The notes under the pieces: model-generated
What the model was told of the DNA's origin: nothing
The model's database searches: none
Seen by the model: only the letters and a program-made list of their open reading frames with translations
Made by a program: the position numbers and the translations under genes
Shown here: positions 6,793 to 14,926 of the stretch, in pieces
How the letters are laid out: each line of letters opens with the position of its first letter
Position numbering within the stretch: position 1 is the first letter of the stretch
DNA from: DAOUKH01 sp034420775
GTDB lineage: Bacteria > Chloroflexota > Dehalococcoidia > SHYB01
Length of the DNA: 19,398 nucleotides
Direction of reading: 5' to 3'
NCBI GenBank assembly: GCA_034420775.1
Contig: DAOUKZ010000053.1
Location: forward strand, 1 to 19,398

Positions 6793-7893
6793 CTACAGCC
6801 CGTACAGCCCCCGCGCATTCGACGAGACGAGCATCTCGACCTCGTCGTCGGGCACGCCCTCGAAGTCCTTCTGGATGGCCTCCATCGAATGCGGCCACGT
6901 GCTGTCGCTGTGCGGGTAGTCGTTCGACCACATGATGTTGCCGATCCCGATGGTGTGGCGCTCGCGCACGCCGACCGGGTCCTCGATGAAGGTGCCGTAG
7001 ACCTGGCGGCGGAAGTAGGTGCTGGGCATGTCGCCGAGGTCGAGGTTCTGCCAGTGGCGGTGCCGCTCATAGACGTTGTCCATCCACGGCACCATGAACG
7101 CCATCCAGCCGACCCCGCTCTCGACCGAGACGATCTTCAGCTTGGGGTGCCGCCGCAGCGCGCCGGAGTAGATCAGCGAGGTGATCGGCTCGGCCATCAT
7201 CGCCTTGTTGCACACGATGGAGGCGAAGAGGTTCTGGTTCAGGCCCGGCGTCAGCGGGTGCGCGCCGAGGTGCATGTGCGCCGGCATGTCGAGGTCGACC
7301 AGGGCATTCCACAAGGAGTCCCACCAGGGGTGGGTGTAGTTCTTGTCGGCGGGCGCCGACCACGGCCCCTCGATGTTGGGGATCGCGGGGATGAGGACGC
7401 CCTTCAGCCCCTTGTCGCGGGCCCGCTTCGCCTCCGCTGCCGCAAGCTCGGCGTCCCACGTGGGGATCTCGGCGATGCCGATGAGGCGGTCGGGGGACAC
7501 GGCGCAGAAGTCGGCCAGCCAGTCGTTGTAGGCCCGCATCAGCGCGAACCGGAGCGGCCGGTCGGCGGTCTTGAAGGTGAGCACCCCGCCGAAGAGGACC
7601 TCGGCGTCGACGTTGTCGACGTCCTGGTCGACGATGCGCGCCGCCGCGTCGAAGCCGCCGCGCCGCCCGTCCTCGAAGCTCTTCGAGTCGGACTCGTAGT
7701 CCTCGTACTTGCGGCCCGCGACGGTGGAGATCAGCGAGTGCTTGGTCTCCTCGCCCTCGAAGATCATCACTTCGTATTCGCCCCGGATCTCCGTGCGTGG
7801 AGCCTTCTCGCGGAACTCGGGGTCGGTGTACTCCTGCCACATCGAGGGGAGAGGGTTCACGTGCGAGTCCGCGGAAATGATCTTGTACGCCAT
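6793..7893 (-). CDS. Amidohydrolase family 2 (ACMSD-like metal-dependent hydrolase/decarboxylase)
   Basis: This 366-residue TIM-barrel amidohydrolase belongs to the COG2159 group. It starts at the ATG at 7891-7893 (MAYKIISADSHVNP). The N-terminal strand motif is SADSHVNP (His11) in place of the usual DxHxH. A second metal or active-site region is HMHLGAHP (His206, His208), and WSNDYPHSD holds Asp325. These correspond to the metal-binding and catalytic positions of amino-carboxymuconate-semialdehyde decarboxylase relatives. Proteins of this kind often act on aromatic or xenobiotic acids; no substrate can be assigned. The long open frame upstream of the chosen ATG runs through repeats and is not coding. 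Confidence 0.92.
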   Translation of the reverse strand: MAYKIISADSHVNPLPSMWQEYTDPEFREKAPRTEIRGEYEVMIFEGEETKHSLISTVAGRKYEDYESDSKSFEDGRRGGFDAAARIVDQDVDNVDAEVLFGGVLTFKTADRPLRFALMRAYNDWLADFCAVSPDRLIGIAEIPTWDAELAAAEAKRARDKGLKGVLIPAIPNIEGPWSAPADKNYTHPWWDSLWNALVDLDMPAHMHLGAHPLTPGLNQNLFASIVCNKAMMAEPITSLIYSGALRRHPKLKIVSVESGVGWMAFMVPWMDNVYERHRHWQNLDLGDMPSTYFRRQVYGTFIEDPVGVRERHTIGIGNIMWSNDYPHSDSTWPHSMEAIQKDFEGVPDDEVEMLVSSNARGLYGL

Positions 7894-7986
7894 GCCGGTT
7901 GCCGCCTTTCTCTCGTCTTGCCCGCCGGCCCTGGGCCGCGGCGCCCAAAAGCCTACCACGGCGGAGCGCCTTTGGCATGACCCCGG

Positions 7987-8160
7987 GCGGCGCGGGGAGG
8001 TCCGCCCCCTCTCCCCGCACCTTAAACCTCTCTCCCGCTGGGAGAGACTGAGAGCGGGCACGCGCCGCAGACGCGTCGGGCGGCGCGGGGCGGTCCGCTC
8101 CCTCTCCCGCTGGGAGAGGGTTGGGGTGAGGGCGGGGGGTCGGGAGGGGTGCGCCAACGT
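7987..8160. repeat. Composite palindromic intergenic repeat, copy 1
   Basis: This fills most of the gene-free stretch 7894-8241. It holds two hairpin modules. The first pairs 8029-8036 with 8040-8047 and is followed by ACTGAGAG. The second pairs CCCTCTCCC (8100-8108) with GGGAGAGGG (8112-8120) around GCT and is followed by TTGGGGTGAGGGCGGGG. Both modules are preceded by GCGGGG(A/C)GGTC, and the element ends in GGTGCGCCAA. The same modules recur at 9911, 10186 and 19227. I see no gene in this stretch. Confidence 0.8.
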
Positions 8161-8195
8161 CAACGCAGCCTGCGGCCCATTCTGCAAAAGTACCC

Positions 8196-8223
8196 GTAGG
8201 GGCAACCCTTGTGGTTGCCCGGG
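8196..8223. repeat. GGGCAACC palindrome, copy 1
   Basis: The core is GGGCAACC (8200-8207), loop CTTGT, GGTTGCCC (8213-8220): a perfect 8-bp hairpin preceded by GTAG and followed by GGG. It lies about 20 bases after the stop of the minus-strand serine hydrolase, where it could act as a transcript end. Other copies are at 10062 and 16594. Confidence 0.8.
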
Positions 8224-8241
8224 GCGGTCTCCGGGGGCTCC

Positions 8242-9399
8242 CTAGACCGCGTCGTAAAGCGCCTGGAGAATCCGGCTTCGCCGCGGGTCGTCGCCCAAGC
8301 CCGCCAGGTACTGGTTCGGCGCGTAGCCGAAGCCGATGCGGGCGTCGGGGTCGGCGAAACCAAGGGAGCCGCCGTAGCCCGCGTGCCCGAACGCACGAAG
8401 ACTAGGACCGAGGTTGGGCGGACGGTTGAGCTGGAAGCCGAGGCCGAACCGCATCTCGCCGCCCAGCGTCGCCTCGACGCCGTCCGAGCGCTCGACGGTG
8501 GCCCGGTCGATGGCCTCCTGGCTCAGGACGTGGACACCGTCGAGCTCGCCCCCCTCGGCCAGGGCGGCGTACATGCGCGCCGCGGCGCGCGCGGTGGTGT
8601 GGCCGTTGGCGGCCGGAATCTCGGCGGCGCGCCACTCCCGCGTGTTCAGACTGCGGAAGGTGCCGGGCGGGTTCCCGATCGCCTTGCCTCCCAACGATTC
8701 AGGGTCGGGTCGAACGGCGTTGGGGTCGAACGGGGGCGAGAGGACCTGGGCGACGCGCCCGTCGTGCTTGGCCCCGAAGCCGATCAACCAGTCGAGGCCC
8801 AACGGCCCGGCGACCTCCTCGCGGAAGTACGTCCCCAGGCTGCGCCCGTCGATGCGCCGCACCAGCTCGCCGACGAGCCAGCCGAAAGTGAAGGCGTGGT
8901 AGCCGAACATCGTCCCCGGCTCCCACCATGGTTCGGCCCTGGCCAGGGCCGCCGTCATCGCCTCCCAGTCGAAGAGCGCCTCGGCGGGCAGCGACTCGCG
9001 CACGGCGGCGAGGCCGGACCGGTGACTCAGCACCATGTGGACGGGGATTGAGCCCTTGCCGGCTTGGGCGAACTCGGGCCAGTAGCGGGCCACCGGCGCG
9101 TCGAAGTCGAGCTTGCCCGCATCGGCGAGGCGGTGAGCGCAGAGCGAGGCCGCCCCCTTCGTCGTGGACATCACGCAGACGATCGTGTCGCGCCCCCACG
9201 GCCGCGACCGCTCCTTGTCCGCGTAGCCGCCCCACAGGTCGACGACGGGCTCGCCTTCAAGGTAGACGGAGAGGGCCGCGCCGCACTCGGCGACCTCGCC
9301 GGAGCCGGACCGTGGCCGGTTAAAATTGGCGGCGAAGGCGTCGGCGACCGCGAGAAAGCGCGCGTCGACGTGGCCGTGGACCGGTACGTTGTCGCCCAT
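8242..9399 (-). CDS. Serine hydrolase, beta-lactamase/penicillin-binding protein fold (class C-like esterase)
   Basis: This protein of 385 residues starts at the ATG at 9397-9399 (MGDNVPVHGH). The SxxK motif is STTK with Ser78 nucleophile and Lys81 base. A YHAFTFGWLVGE segment holds the second-motif Tyr, and FGHAGYGGSLGF near the C-terminus is the HxG form of the KTG motif. This set is typical of EstB-like carboxylesterases and serine beta-lactamase relatives. No signal peptide is visible, so a cytoplasmic esterase or amidase is more likely than a resistance enzyme. It begins 5 bases after the SnoaL-like stop, so the two are probably translationally coupled. The longer open frame upstream overlaps that gene and is not real. 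Confidence 0.93.
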   Translation of the reverse strand: MGDNVPVHGHVDARFLAVADAFAANFNRPRSGSGEVAECGAALSVYLEGEPVVDLWGGYADKERSRPWGRDTIVCVMSTTKGAASLCAHRLADAGKLDFDAPVARYWPEFAQAGKGSIPVHMVLSHRSGLAAVRESLPAEALFDWEAMTAALARAEPWWEPGTMFGYHAFTFGWLVGELVRRIDGRSLGTYFREEVAGPLGLDWLIGFGAKHDGRVAQVLSPPFDPNAVRPDPESLGGKAIGNPPGTFRSLNTREWRAAEIPAANGHTTARAAARMYAALAEGGELDGVHVLSQEAIDRATVERSDGVEATLGGEMRFGLGFQLNRPPNLGPSLRAFGHAGYGGSLGFADPDARIGFGYAPNQYLAGLGDDPRRSRILQALYDAV

Positions 9400-9404
9400 G
9401 TCGG

Positions 9405-9854
9405 CTATGACGGCAGCCCGCCGGGCCTCGTGCCCGTCGTCCACGACGCGTGCTCGATACGTTCGGTGATGCGCCAGCCGGCCTCGGTGCGGGCAAGCTT
9501 GTCCTCGTAGTAGCCGCCGACGAAGAAGACCTGTAGCTCGCCCTCCTCGTCCTGCCAGCCCATCGGGTTGTAGAACATGGTGCGCGTCGCGGCGCGGTCG
9601 CCGTCGATCTCGAACTCGGTGTTGCTGACCAGGTGCTGCGTCATGGGAAAGAAGGCGAGCACGTCGGAGAGCCACTGCTTCATCTCGGCCCGCGTCCCCC
9701 GCACGTCGGGCATGGAGGAGCTGTAGTCGATCATGGCGTCCTCAGTGAAGACGTCGTCCAGCAGGTCGAATTGCTTCGAGTCGATAGCCGTCGAGTAGCG
9801 GGTCAGCAGCCCGCTGATCTCGACACGGTCGGCAACTTCCTGGGCGTCGAGCAT
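9405..9854 (-). CDS. SnoaL-like / NTF2-fold protein
   Basis: This 149-residue protein has the SnoaL_4 pattern: DRVEISGLLTRYSTAIDSKQFDLLDDVFTEDAMIDYSS, then TQHLVSNTEFEIDGDRAATRTMFYNP and a final GYYEDKLARTEAGWRITERIE. The fold is a cone-shaped alpha+beta barrel used by dehydratases, isomerases and ring hydroxylase small subunits. The specific activity is unknown. It starts at the ATG at 9852-9854 with GGGAGG seven bases upstream. It is the first gene of a probable two-gene operon with the serine hydrolase. Confidence 0.92.
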   Translation of the reverse strand: MLDAQEVADRVEISGLLTRYSTAIDSKQFDLLDDVFTEDAMIDYSSSMPDVRGTRAEMKQWLSDVLAFFPMTQHLVSNTEFEIDGDRAATRTMFYNPMGWQDEEGELQVFFVGGYYEDKLARTEAGWRITERIEHASWTTGTRPGGLPS

Positions 9855-9910
9855 GGCGTTCCCTCCCGAGAAGGTCGGGGCCACGGTACCCCCTTTCGCC
9901 CGGCGCGTCA

Positions 9911-10035
9911 CCCCTCACCTCCGGCCTTTCCCCCTCTTGGGGGAAACTGAAAGAGGGCACGCGCCCAACGGGCGCGCCGGAGGTGTGGGGCCGGGAGGTC
10001 CTGCCCCCTCTCCCACTGGAGACCCTTGCGTAACC
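9911..10035. repeat. Composite palindromic intergenic repeat, copy 2 (diverged)
   Basis: This is part of the 601-base gene-free stretch 9855-10455. A hairpin TTTCCCCC (9927-9934)/GGGGGAAA (9939-9946) is followed by CTGAAAGAGGGCACGCGCC. GGGAGGTC then leads to CCCCCTCTCCCACTGGAGAC, which is the module with a different right half (GGAGACCCTTGC instead of GGGAGAGGG). It keeps the module order of the other copies but has diverged in sequence. Confidence 0.65.
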
Positions 10036-10061
10036 CGTGACCCCCGCAGGGGATCGTCCCT

Positions 10062-10086
10062 GTAGGAGCAACCCTTGTGGTTGCCC
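10062..10086. repeat. GGGCAACC palindrome, copy 2 (one mismatch)
   Basis: GTAGGAGCAACCCTTGTGG followed by TTGCCC matches the copies at 8196 and 16594 except for A in place of G, which breaks one stem pair. It has the same orientation as the other two copies. Confidence 0.75.
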
Positions 10087-10185
10087 ACTCCCTCACAACC
10101 ACCAACCGCCATTCGAAATCCGTCCACCGCTCCCGTCGGGGCGCGTCGCGACGCGTCCTTCCCTGTGGCGGGGCATCGCCCTAAC

Positions 10186-10395
10186 CCTCCCCCAAAGGGG
10201 GCACCTTAAGCCTCCCTCCCTTTATGGGAGGGACTGAGGGAGGGCCGGGGAGGGGCGGTCCCCTCTTCTCCCCCCGGAGACCTTTGCACAACCCACCGGT
10301 GCTCCGGAAAACGGGCGGTGCGGGGAGGTCTTCCCCCTCTCCCGCTGGGAGAGGGTTGGGGTGAGGGCGGGGAGTGGGGCAGGGTGCGCCCATGC
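10186..10395. repeat. Composite palindromic intergenic repeat, copy 3
   Basis: The left module is CCTTAAG, CCTCCCTCCC, TTTAT loop, GGGAGGG, ACTGAGGGAGGG at 10204-10244; these 41 bases are identical to 19227-19267. The middle part (10261-10295) has the GGAGACCTTTGC variant. The right module pairs CCCTCTCCC (10335-10343) with GGGAGAGGG (10347-10355) and continues TTGGGGTGAGGGCGGGG. It lies just downstream of the minus-strand MFS gene end. I see no gene between 9855 and 10455. Confidence 0.8.
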
Positions 10396-10455
10396 CGATG
10401 GAGCTCCAACGGCCGTCACCCAGGCATCTGTCCGGATGACCGCGGCCCAAGAGGC

Positions 10456-11778
10456 TCACTCCTCACCATCCCCTGCCGCCTCCCCAAGGGCGGCGAGGTT
10501 GGGACGCGCCAACAGAATCGCCGTAACCGCCGCCACCGGCAGGGCCGCCATCACGATGATCGCGACGCGGAAGCTGTCGAACACCGCTTGCAGGCCGGCG
10601 AGCGGGAGCGGGCCCAGCGCGGCCGCGGAGATCATGATCATCATCGCCGACCCCTGTATACGGCCCAGCCGGTGTCGTCCGTAGAAATGGGCCCACATCA
10701 CGCCCATGACGATCTGCGAAATGCCGGCCGACGCTCCCAGCAGCGCCGCATAGCCCGCCGCGGCCGCCGGCGACGACATGAACAGGCCCAGCGTCACCGC
10801 GACCGCCATCACGGTCATGCCCAGCGCGAAGATCCGCTGGGGGCCGATGCGTTCGATCATCAGACCGCCGATGGCCGAGCCCGAAGCCGAGGCGATAGCG
10901 AAGGCCACGAAGACGCCCGCGGCGACGCCCTCGCTCAGGCCGCGCTCCTTGAAGATGGCGGTCTGGTGGAAGACCAGCCCGGTGATCACGAAGGCGGGGA
11001 CGGCGAGGGGCAGGGCGAGCTGCCAGAACGTGGGCGAGGTGAAGACCGGGCGCCGGTCGGGGCCCGTGTCGCGCTCGGCGGGTGTCGGTTCTCCGGCGGG
11101 CGGAGTGCTTGCGCCGTCGGGGTGAAGCCCGACCTCCTCGGGCGTGTTGCGGACGAGGAGCAGCGTGGCGGGGATCACGAGAATCCACACGGCGACGCCG
11201 AGCACGAAGTAGGTGTCGCGCCAGCCGACGCTTTCGATGAGCAGCCGCGACACCGCCGGCACCACCGCGTTGGAGGCGGAGAACCCCAACGACATCAGCG
11301 CGATGGCGCGGCCCCGCTTCGCCACGAACCACTGCGCCACCAGCAGCGTCGAGTTAACGAACATCGACCCCTGCCCCAACGCCCGCAGCGCGGCAAGGGC
11401 GAAGAAGAAACCCACGATCCCGCCCGACAGCCCCATCCCGAAGCAGGCCGCCCCCAGAGCGGCGGCCACCAGCGCCAGGAGGCGGCGCGGGCCGTACCGG
11501 TCGGAGAGACGGCTGACCATGGCCGCCATGAGGGCGCTCACGCCCGTGCTGATGCCGTAGAGCACCGAGATGGTCGTCCGCGAGATACCGGTGTCGTCGA
11601 TGATCGGGTCGATGAACGACGAGACCCCGAACGACTGTCCCGGCCCCGAGCTGAACGCCACCACGAAGCCGACGGCGACGATGATCCAGCCTCGGTAGAG
11701 CTTGGGAGGCGCCGCCCGTCGCCGCCCACCCCGGCGAGACCGGGACGAGCGCGGGCTGGACTTGAACGGGTTGGGCAG
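10456..11778 (-). CDS. MFS transporter
   Basis: This is a 12-helix major facilitator of about 440 residues. The first helix follows KLYRGWIIVAVGFVVAF, motif A is SRLSDRYGPRR between helices 2 and 3, and the second half begins after a hydrophilic loop (TPEEVGLHPDG to DRRPVFTSPTFW). It resembles the oxalate/monocarboxylate-type MFS branch, but the substrate is unknown. The start is uncertain. After the upstream M20 stop there is no ATG, GTG or TTG in frame before the first helix, so I use the CTG at 11776-11778, preceded by AAGAGAAG. The only in-frame ATG (11938-11940) would overlap the M20 gene by 148 bases with Arg-rich sequence. It is likely co-transcribed with the M20 gene. Confidence 0.85.
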   Translation of the reverse strand: MPNPFKSSPRSSRSRRGGRRRAAPPKLYRGWIIVAVGFVVAFSSGPGQSFGVSSFIDPIIDDTGISRTTISVLYGISTGVSALMAAMVSRLSDRYGPRRLLALVAAALGAACFGMGLSGGIVGFFFALAALRALGQGSMFVNSTLLVAQWFVAKRGRAIALMSLGFSASNAVVPAVSRLLIESVGWRDTYFVLGVAVWILVIPATLLLVRNTPEEVGLHPDGASTPPAGEPTPAERDTGPDRRPVFTSPTFWQLALPLAVPAFVITGLVFHQTAIFKERGLSEGVAAGVFVAFAIASASGSAIGGLMIERIGPQRIFALGMTVMAVAVTLGLFMSSPAAAAGYAALLGASAGISQIVMGVMWAHFYGRHRLGRIQGSAMMIMISAAALGPLPLAGLQAVFDSFRVAIIVMAALPVAAVTAILLARPNLAALGEAAGDGEE

Positions 11779-11792
11779 AGCGGCTTCTCTTA

Positions 11793-12974
11793 CTACGGCG
11801 CGCCGAGGTAGTCGAGCGCCGTGGCGGCAAGGAGATGGGCCGCCGTGGGCAGGGCGGACTCGTCGAAGTCGAAGGCGGCGTTGTGGTGGCCTTGGGTGAG
11901 GCCGCGGGCCTCGTTGCGCGACCCCATCATGACGTAGCACCCGGGAACGCGGTCCAGGAAGAAGGCCATGTCGTCGCCGAGCGCGGCCTGCTCGACCGAG
12001 GCGATGCTGTCGGGCCCGAGTTCGCGTGCCGCCACGCCGCGCACCAGCTCGGTCATCGCTTCGTCGTTCACCACCGGCGGCGCGAGGTACTCCGAGGTGA
12101 ACTCATAGTCGGCCCGCGACGCGAGGCAGACGCCCCGAACCACGTCCTCGGCCCGCTCCACGAGCGCGTCGCGCTGCGCGTGGTCGAAGGTGCGCAGGGT
12201 GCCCTGCAACACCGCCTCGCCGGGGATGACGTTCCACGTCGTGCCCGCCTGGAGCGAGGTGATGCTCAGGACGACGGGGCTGCCGAGGCGCGACTCGCGG
12301 CTCACCAGCGTCTGCAGCGCGAGGACGACCTGGGAGGCGGTGGGGATGGGGTCGATGGTCTGATGGGGCGTCGCGGCATGGCCGCCGCGGCCCGCGATCT
12401 TGATCCGCAGCCGGTCGACGGAGGCCCAGATCGGCCCCGCGCGCAGCCCGACGGCCCCCGTCGGCAGGAAGTTCCACAGGTGGAAGGCAAAGATGGCGTC
12501 CACCGCCGGGTCTTCGAGGACACCATCCTCGATCATCGCCGGCGCGCCGGCCGCCATCTCCTCGGCGGGCTGGAAGATGAACTTGACGTTCCCCGCCAGA
12601 TCGCCGCGCCGGCGGGCGAGCATCTCGGCCGCGGCCAGGACCGCCGCGGTGTGGCCGTCGTGCCCTCAGGCATGCATCGCGCCCGGGTTGACCGAGCGGT
12701 AGCCGACGTCGTTCGCCTCCTCGATCGGCAGCGCGTCGATGTCGGCCCGCAGGGCGACGGTCTTCCCAGGCCGCCCGCCGCGCAGCAGCCCGACCACGCC
12801 CGTCTGCCCCACGCCGGTCCATACCTCAAGGCCCAACGCCTCAAGCCGCTCCGCGATGATGCCCGCCGTGCGCGTCTCCTTGAAGGCGAGCTCGGGGTGC
12901 GCGTGGAAGTCGCGGCGCAGGGCCACGATCTGCGGCGCGAGCGCGGCGGCCTCGTCGGCAAGGTTGGTAGCCAT
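11793..12974 (-). CDS. M20 family amidohydrolase/peptidase with in-frame TGA at the metal-ligand Cys (candidate selenoprotein)
   Basis: The gene has 393 sense or recoded codons and starts at the ATG at 12972-12974, with GGAAAGGA at 12981-12988. It is an M20D-type metallo-amidohydrolase (hippurate, IAA-amino acid or N-acyl amino acid hydrolase type). Visible motifs are FHAHPEL, LRADIDALP (76-83), MHA-x-GHDGHTA, QPAEE (Glu138/139), a dimerisation lid (GRGGHAATPHQ) and the C-terminal GHHNAAFDFDESAL. The frame is open throughout except for TGA at 12666-12668, codon 103. That codon is exactly the conserved Cys of MHACGHD, which coordinates the metal centre. Everything on both sides is intact and in the same frame. 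Selenocysteine insertion is the attractive reading; a point nonsense mutation or read error is possible. The next gene encodes an MFS transporter. Confidence 0.8.
12632..12657 (-). promoter_or_regulatory. Possible bacterial SECIS hairpin downstream of the in-frame UGA
   Basis: On the mRNA strand, CGGCCA pairs with UGGCCG (6 bp), followed by a small internal loop (C opposite CC), then ACC pairs with GGU around a 5-base apical loop GCGGC. The apical loop starts 19 bases after the UGA and its first base is G. This fits the loose bacterial SECIS model of a short upper stem, a small loop with an early G, and about 16-37 bases from UGA to loop. In such GC-rich DNA hairpins arise easily by chance, so this is suggestive only. 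Confidence 0.4.
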
Positions 12975-13032
12975 GAACGGTCCTTTCCGGGGTGAGAAAA
13001 AGGCGGGCGCGGGCCGGAAAAGCGCCCCCACT

Positions 13033-13060
13033 ATGATAGAGTTAGAACCCCGTTAGGCAA
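13033..13060 (-). promoter_or_regulatory. Putative promoter of the M20 gene
   Basis: On the minus strand TTGCCT (13055-13060) and TATCAT (13033-13038) are 16 bases apart, matching 4/6 and 5/6 of the sigma70 consensus. They lie about 60 bases before the M20 start. The same AT-rich box reads TATGAT (13032-13037) on the plus strand and may serve as the -10 of the GAPDH gene, although no good -35 accompanies it. Confidence 0.4.
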
Positions 13061-13105
13061 GCCGGAATCGGCCGGCGGCGCGGCCTCGGAAGACTTGGAG
13101 GAAAC

Positions 13106-14119
<1,014 letters not shown>

Positions 14120-14176
14120 GTCGGGGCTCTTTGAGGAAGCATCTGCTAGAGTGGCGTCAGTAAGTTAGCACTGCCG

Positions 14177-14521
14177 ATGCCAACGGCATTTCGGTGCACG
14201 GATCGAGACGGCTACACGGTTAGGTGCGACAGAGAGACGTGGGAACAGCACGTTGTTGACAAACACCCTGAGATGCGAGGTGCCCAGGACGCCGTTTGCA
14301 CGGTGCTCGACGATCCTCTCTATGTCTACCAGAGCGGGCGTTTTGCGGACAGGAGGCTCTACTACCGGCCCCATGTCCTTCCGCCGCCATTCCAACAATA
14401 CTATTTGCTGGTCGTTGTTGCCTATCGCCGCTCCGGGCAAGCGGCTGCAGGTACTCTTATCTCTTCCTACGCGACCGCCAACATCAAGCATGGGGACATA
14501 CTGCTATGGTCAAGGCGCTAG
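14177..14521 (+). CDS. Putative PBECR-type nuclease (toxin-like)
   Basis: This 114-residue protein has the pattern of the phage Barnase-EndoU-ColicinE5/D-RelE-like nuclease families. It begins with a short basic strand region (GYTVRCDRETWEQHVVDKHPEM), continues with a DDPLYVYQSGRF strand and RRLYYRP, and ends with YLLVVVAYRRSGQ, then ISSYATANIKHGDILLW. Such domains are RNA-cleaving effectors or toxins. The likely active residues are the His in KHPEM and the basic residues of RRLYYRP, which is inference. It starts at the ATG at 14177 with only a weak ribosome binding site. Its end overlaps the DUF2283-like gene by 16 bases, suggesting a coupled toxin-partner pair. The region is less GC-rich than the flanking genes. 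Confidence 0.65.
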   Translation: MPTAFRCTDRDGYTVRCDRETWEQHVVDKHPEMRGAQDAVCTVLDDPLYVYQSGRFADRRLYYRPHVLPPPFQQYYLLVVVAYRRSGQAAAGTLISSYATANIKHGDILLWSRR

Positions 14522-14907
14522 GTGATCAGCCCAACCGGTCTCCTTCCCTTCCACCGCTTCGGTGGAGGGAGGAGTACACAGGCCTCTCCTATTCCTACGA
14601 TAGGGGTCGAGATGTGCTGTTCGTCCATGAAGTTCCGAAGCGGGCCGCGGTATCCCTCGACGTAGCCGGCTGCGCGTGGATTCGCTTTGACCCGGAGAAC
14701 GGAGAGGTCGTCGGGCTTGAGATAGAAGACTTCGAGAAGGTCTTTCTCGTAAAGTTCCCTGAGATGGCGATTGTCTGGGAACGGATCAAGCCCACGGTCC
14801 TCAAACGTTTCAAGAAAAGCGATCGGCCCTCGGACCACTTGGGACTCCTCATGAACCACGTCAAGAGTCTCCTTGAGCAACGGCCGCCGCAGCGCGCTGT
14901 TATCTGA
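14506..14907 (+). CDS. DUF2283-like protein, possible antitoxin partner
   Basis: This protein of 133 residues starts at the ATG at 14506, inside the end of the preceding gene, with GGGGA about nine bases upstream. The core YSYDRGRDVLFVHEV...SLDVAGCAWIRFDPENGEVVGLEIEDFEK has the DUF2283 pattern: a strand with YD...DVL, then a strand pair ending in GEVVGLEI. A charged helical tail follows. The function of DUF2283 is not established. Overlap with a nuclease-like gene and the XRE gene that follows suggest it is part of a toxin-antitoxin-like unit. A longer open frame from 14296 has an Arg-rich N-terminus and is not used. Confidence 0.65.
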   Translation: MVKALGDQPNRSPSLPPLRWREEYTGLSYSYDRGRDVLFVHEVPKRAAVSLDVAGCAWIRFDPENGEVVGLEIEDFEKVFLVKFPEMAIVWERIKPTVLKRFKKSDRPSDHLGLLMNHVKSLLEQRPPQRAVI

Positions 14908-14926
14908 AGCGCGAGCCATCAATCCC

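Noticed and set aside
7894..8241. Open frames through the repeat-rich gap, including the N-terminal extension of the amidohydrolase.
   Set aside because: Their codons come from the dispersed palindromes; they lack ribosome binding sites and family similarity.
12632..12657. Treating the hairpin as a proven SECIS element.
   Set aside because: The GC content makes stems of this strength common, and the adjacent GGCCGCGGCC can pair with itself. I keep it as a candidate only.
12666..13029. Reading the M20 region as two separate genes (an N-terminal 102-residue piece and a C-terminal piece from 12623).
   Set aside because: Both pieces are in the same frame and form one M20 domain across the TGA. 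No ribosome binding site precedes the internal ATG at 12621-12623.
14296..14505. N-terminal extension of the DUF2283-like gene.
   Set aside because: It overlaps the nuclease-like gene in another frame and has low-quality Ser/Arg/Cys-rich sequence. The ATG at 14506 gives the normal domain.
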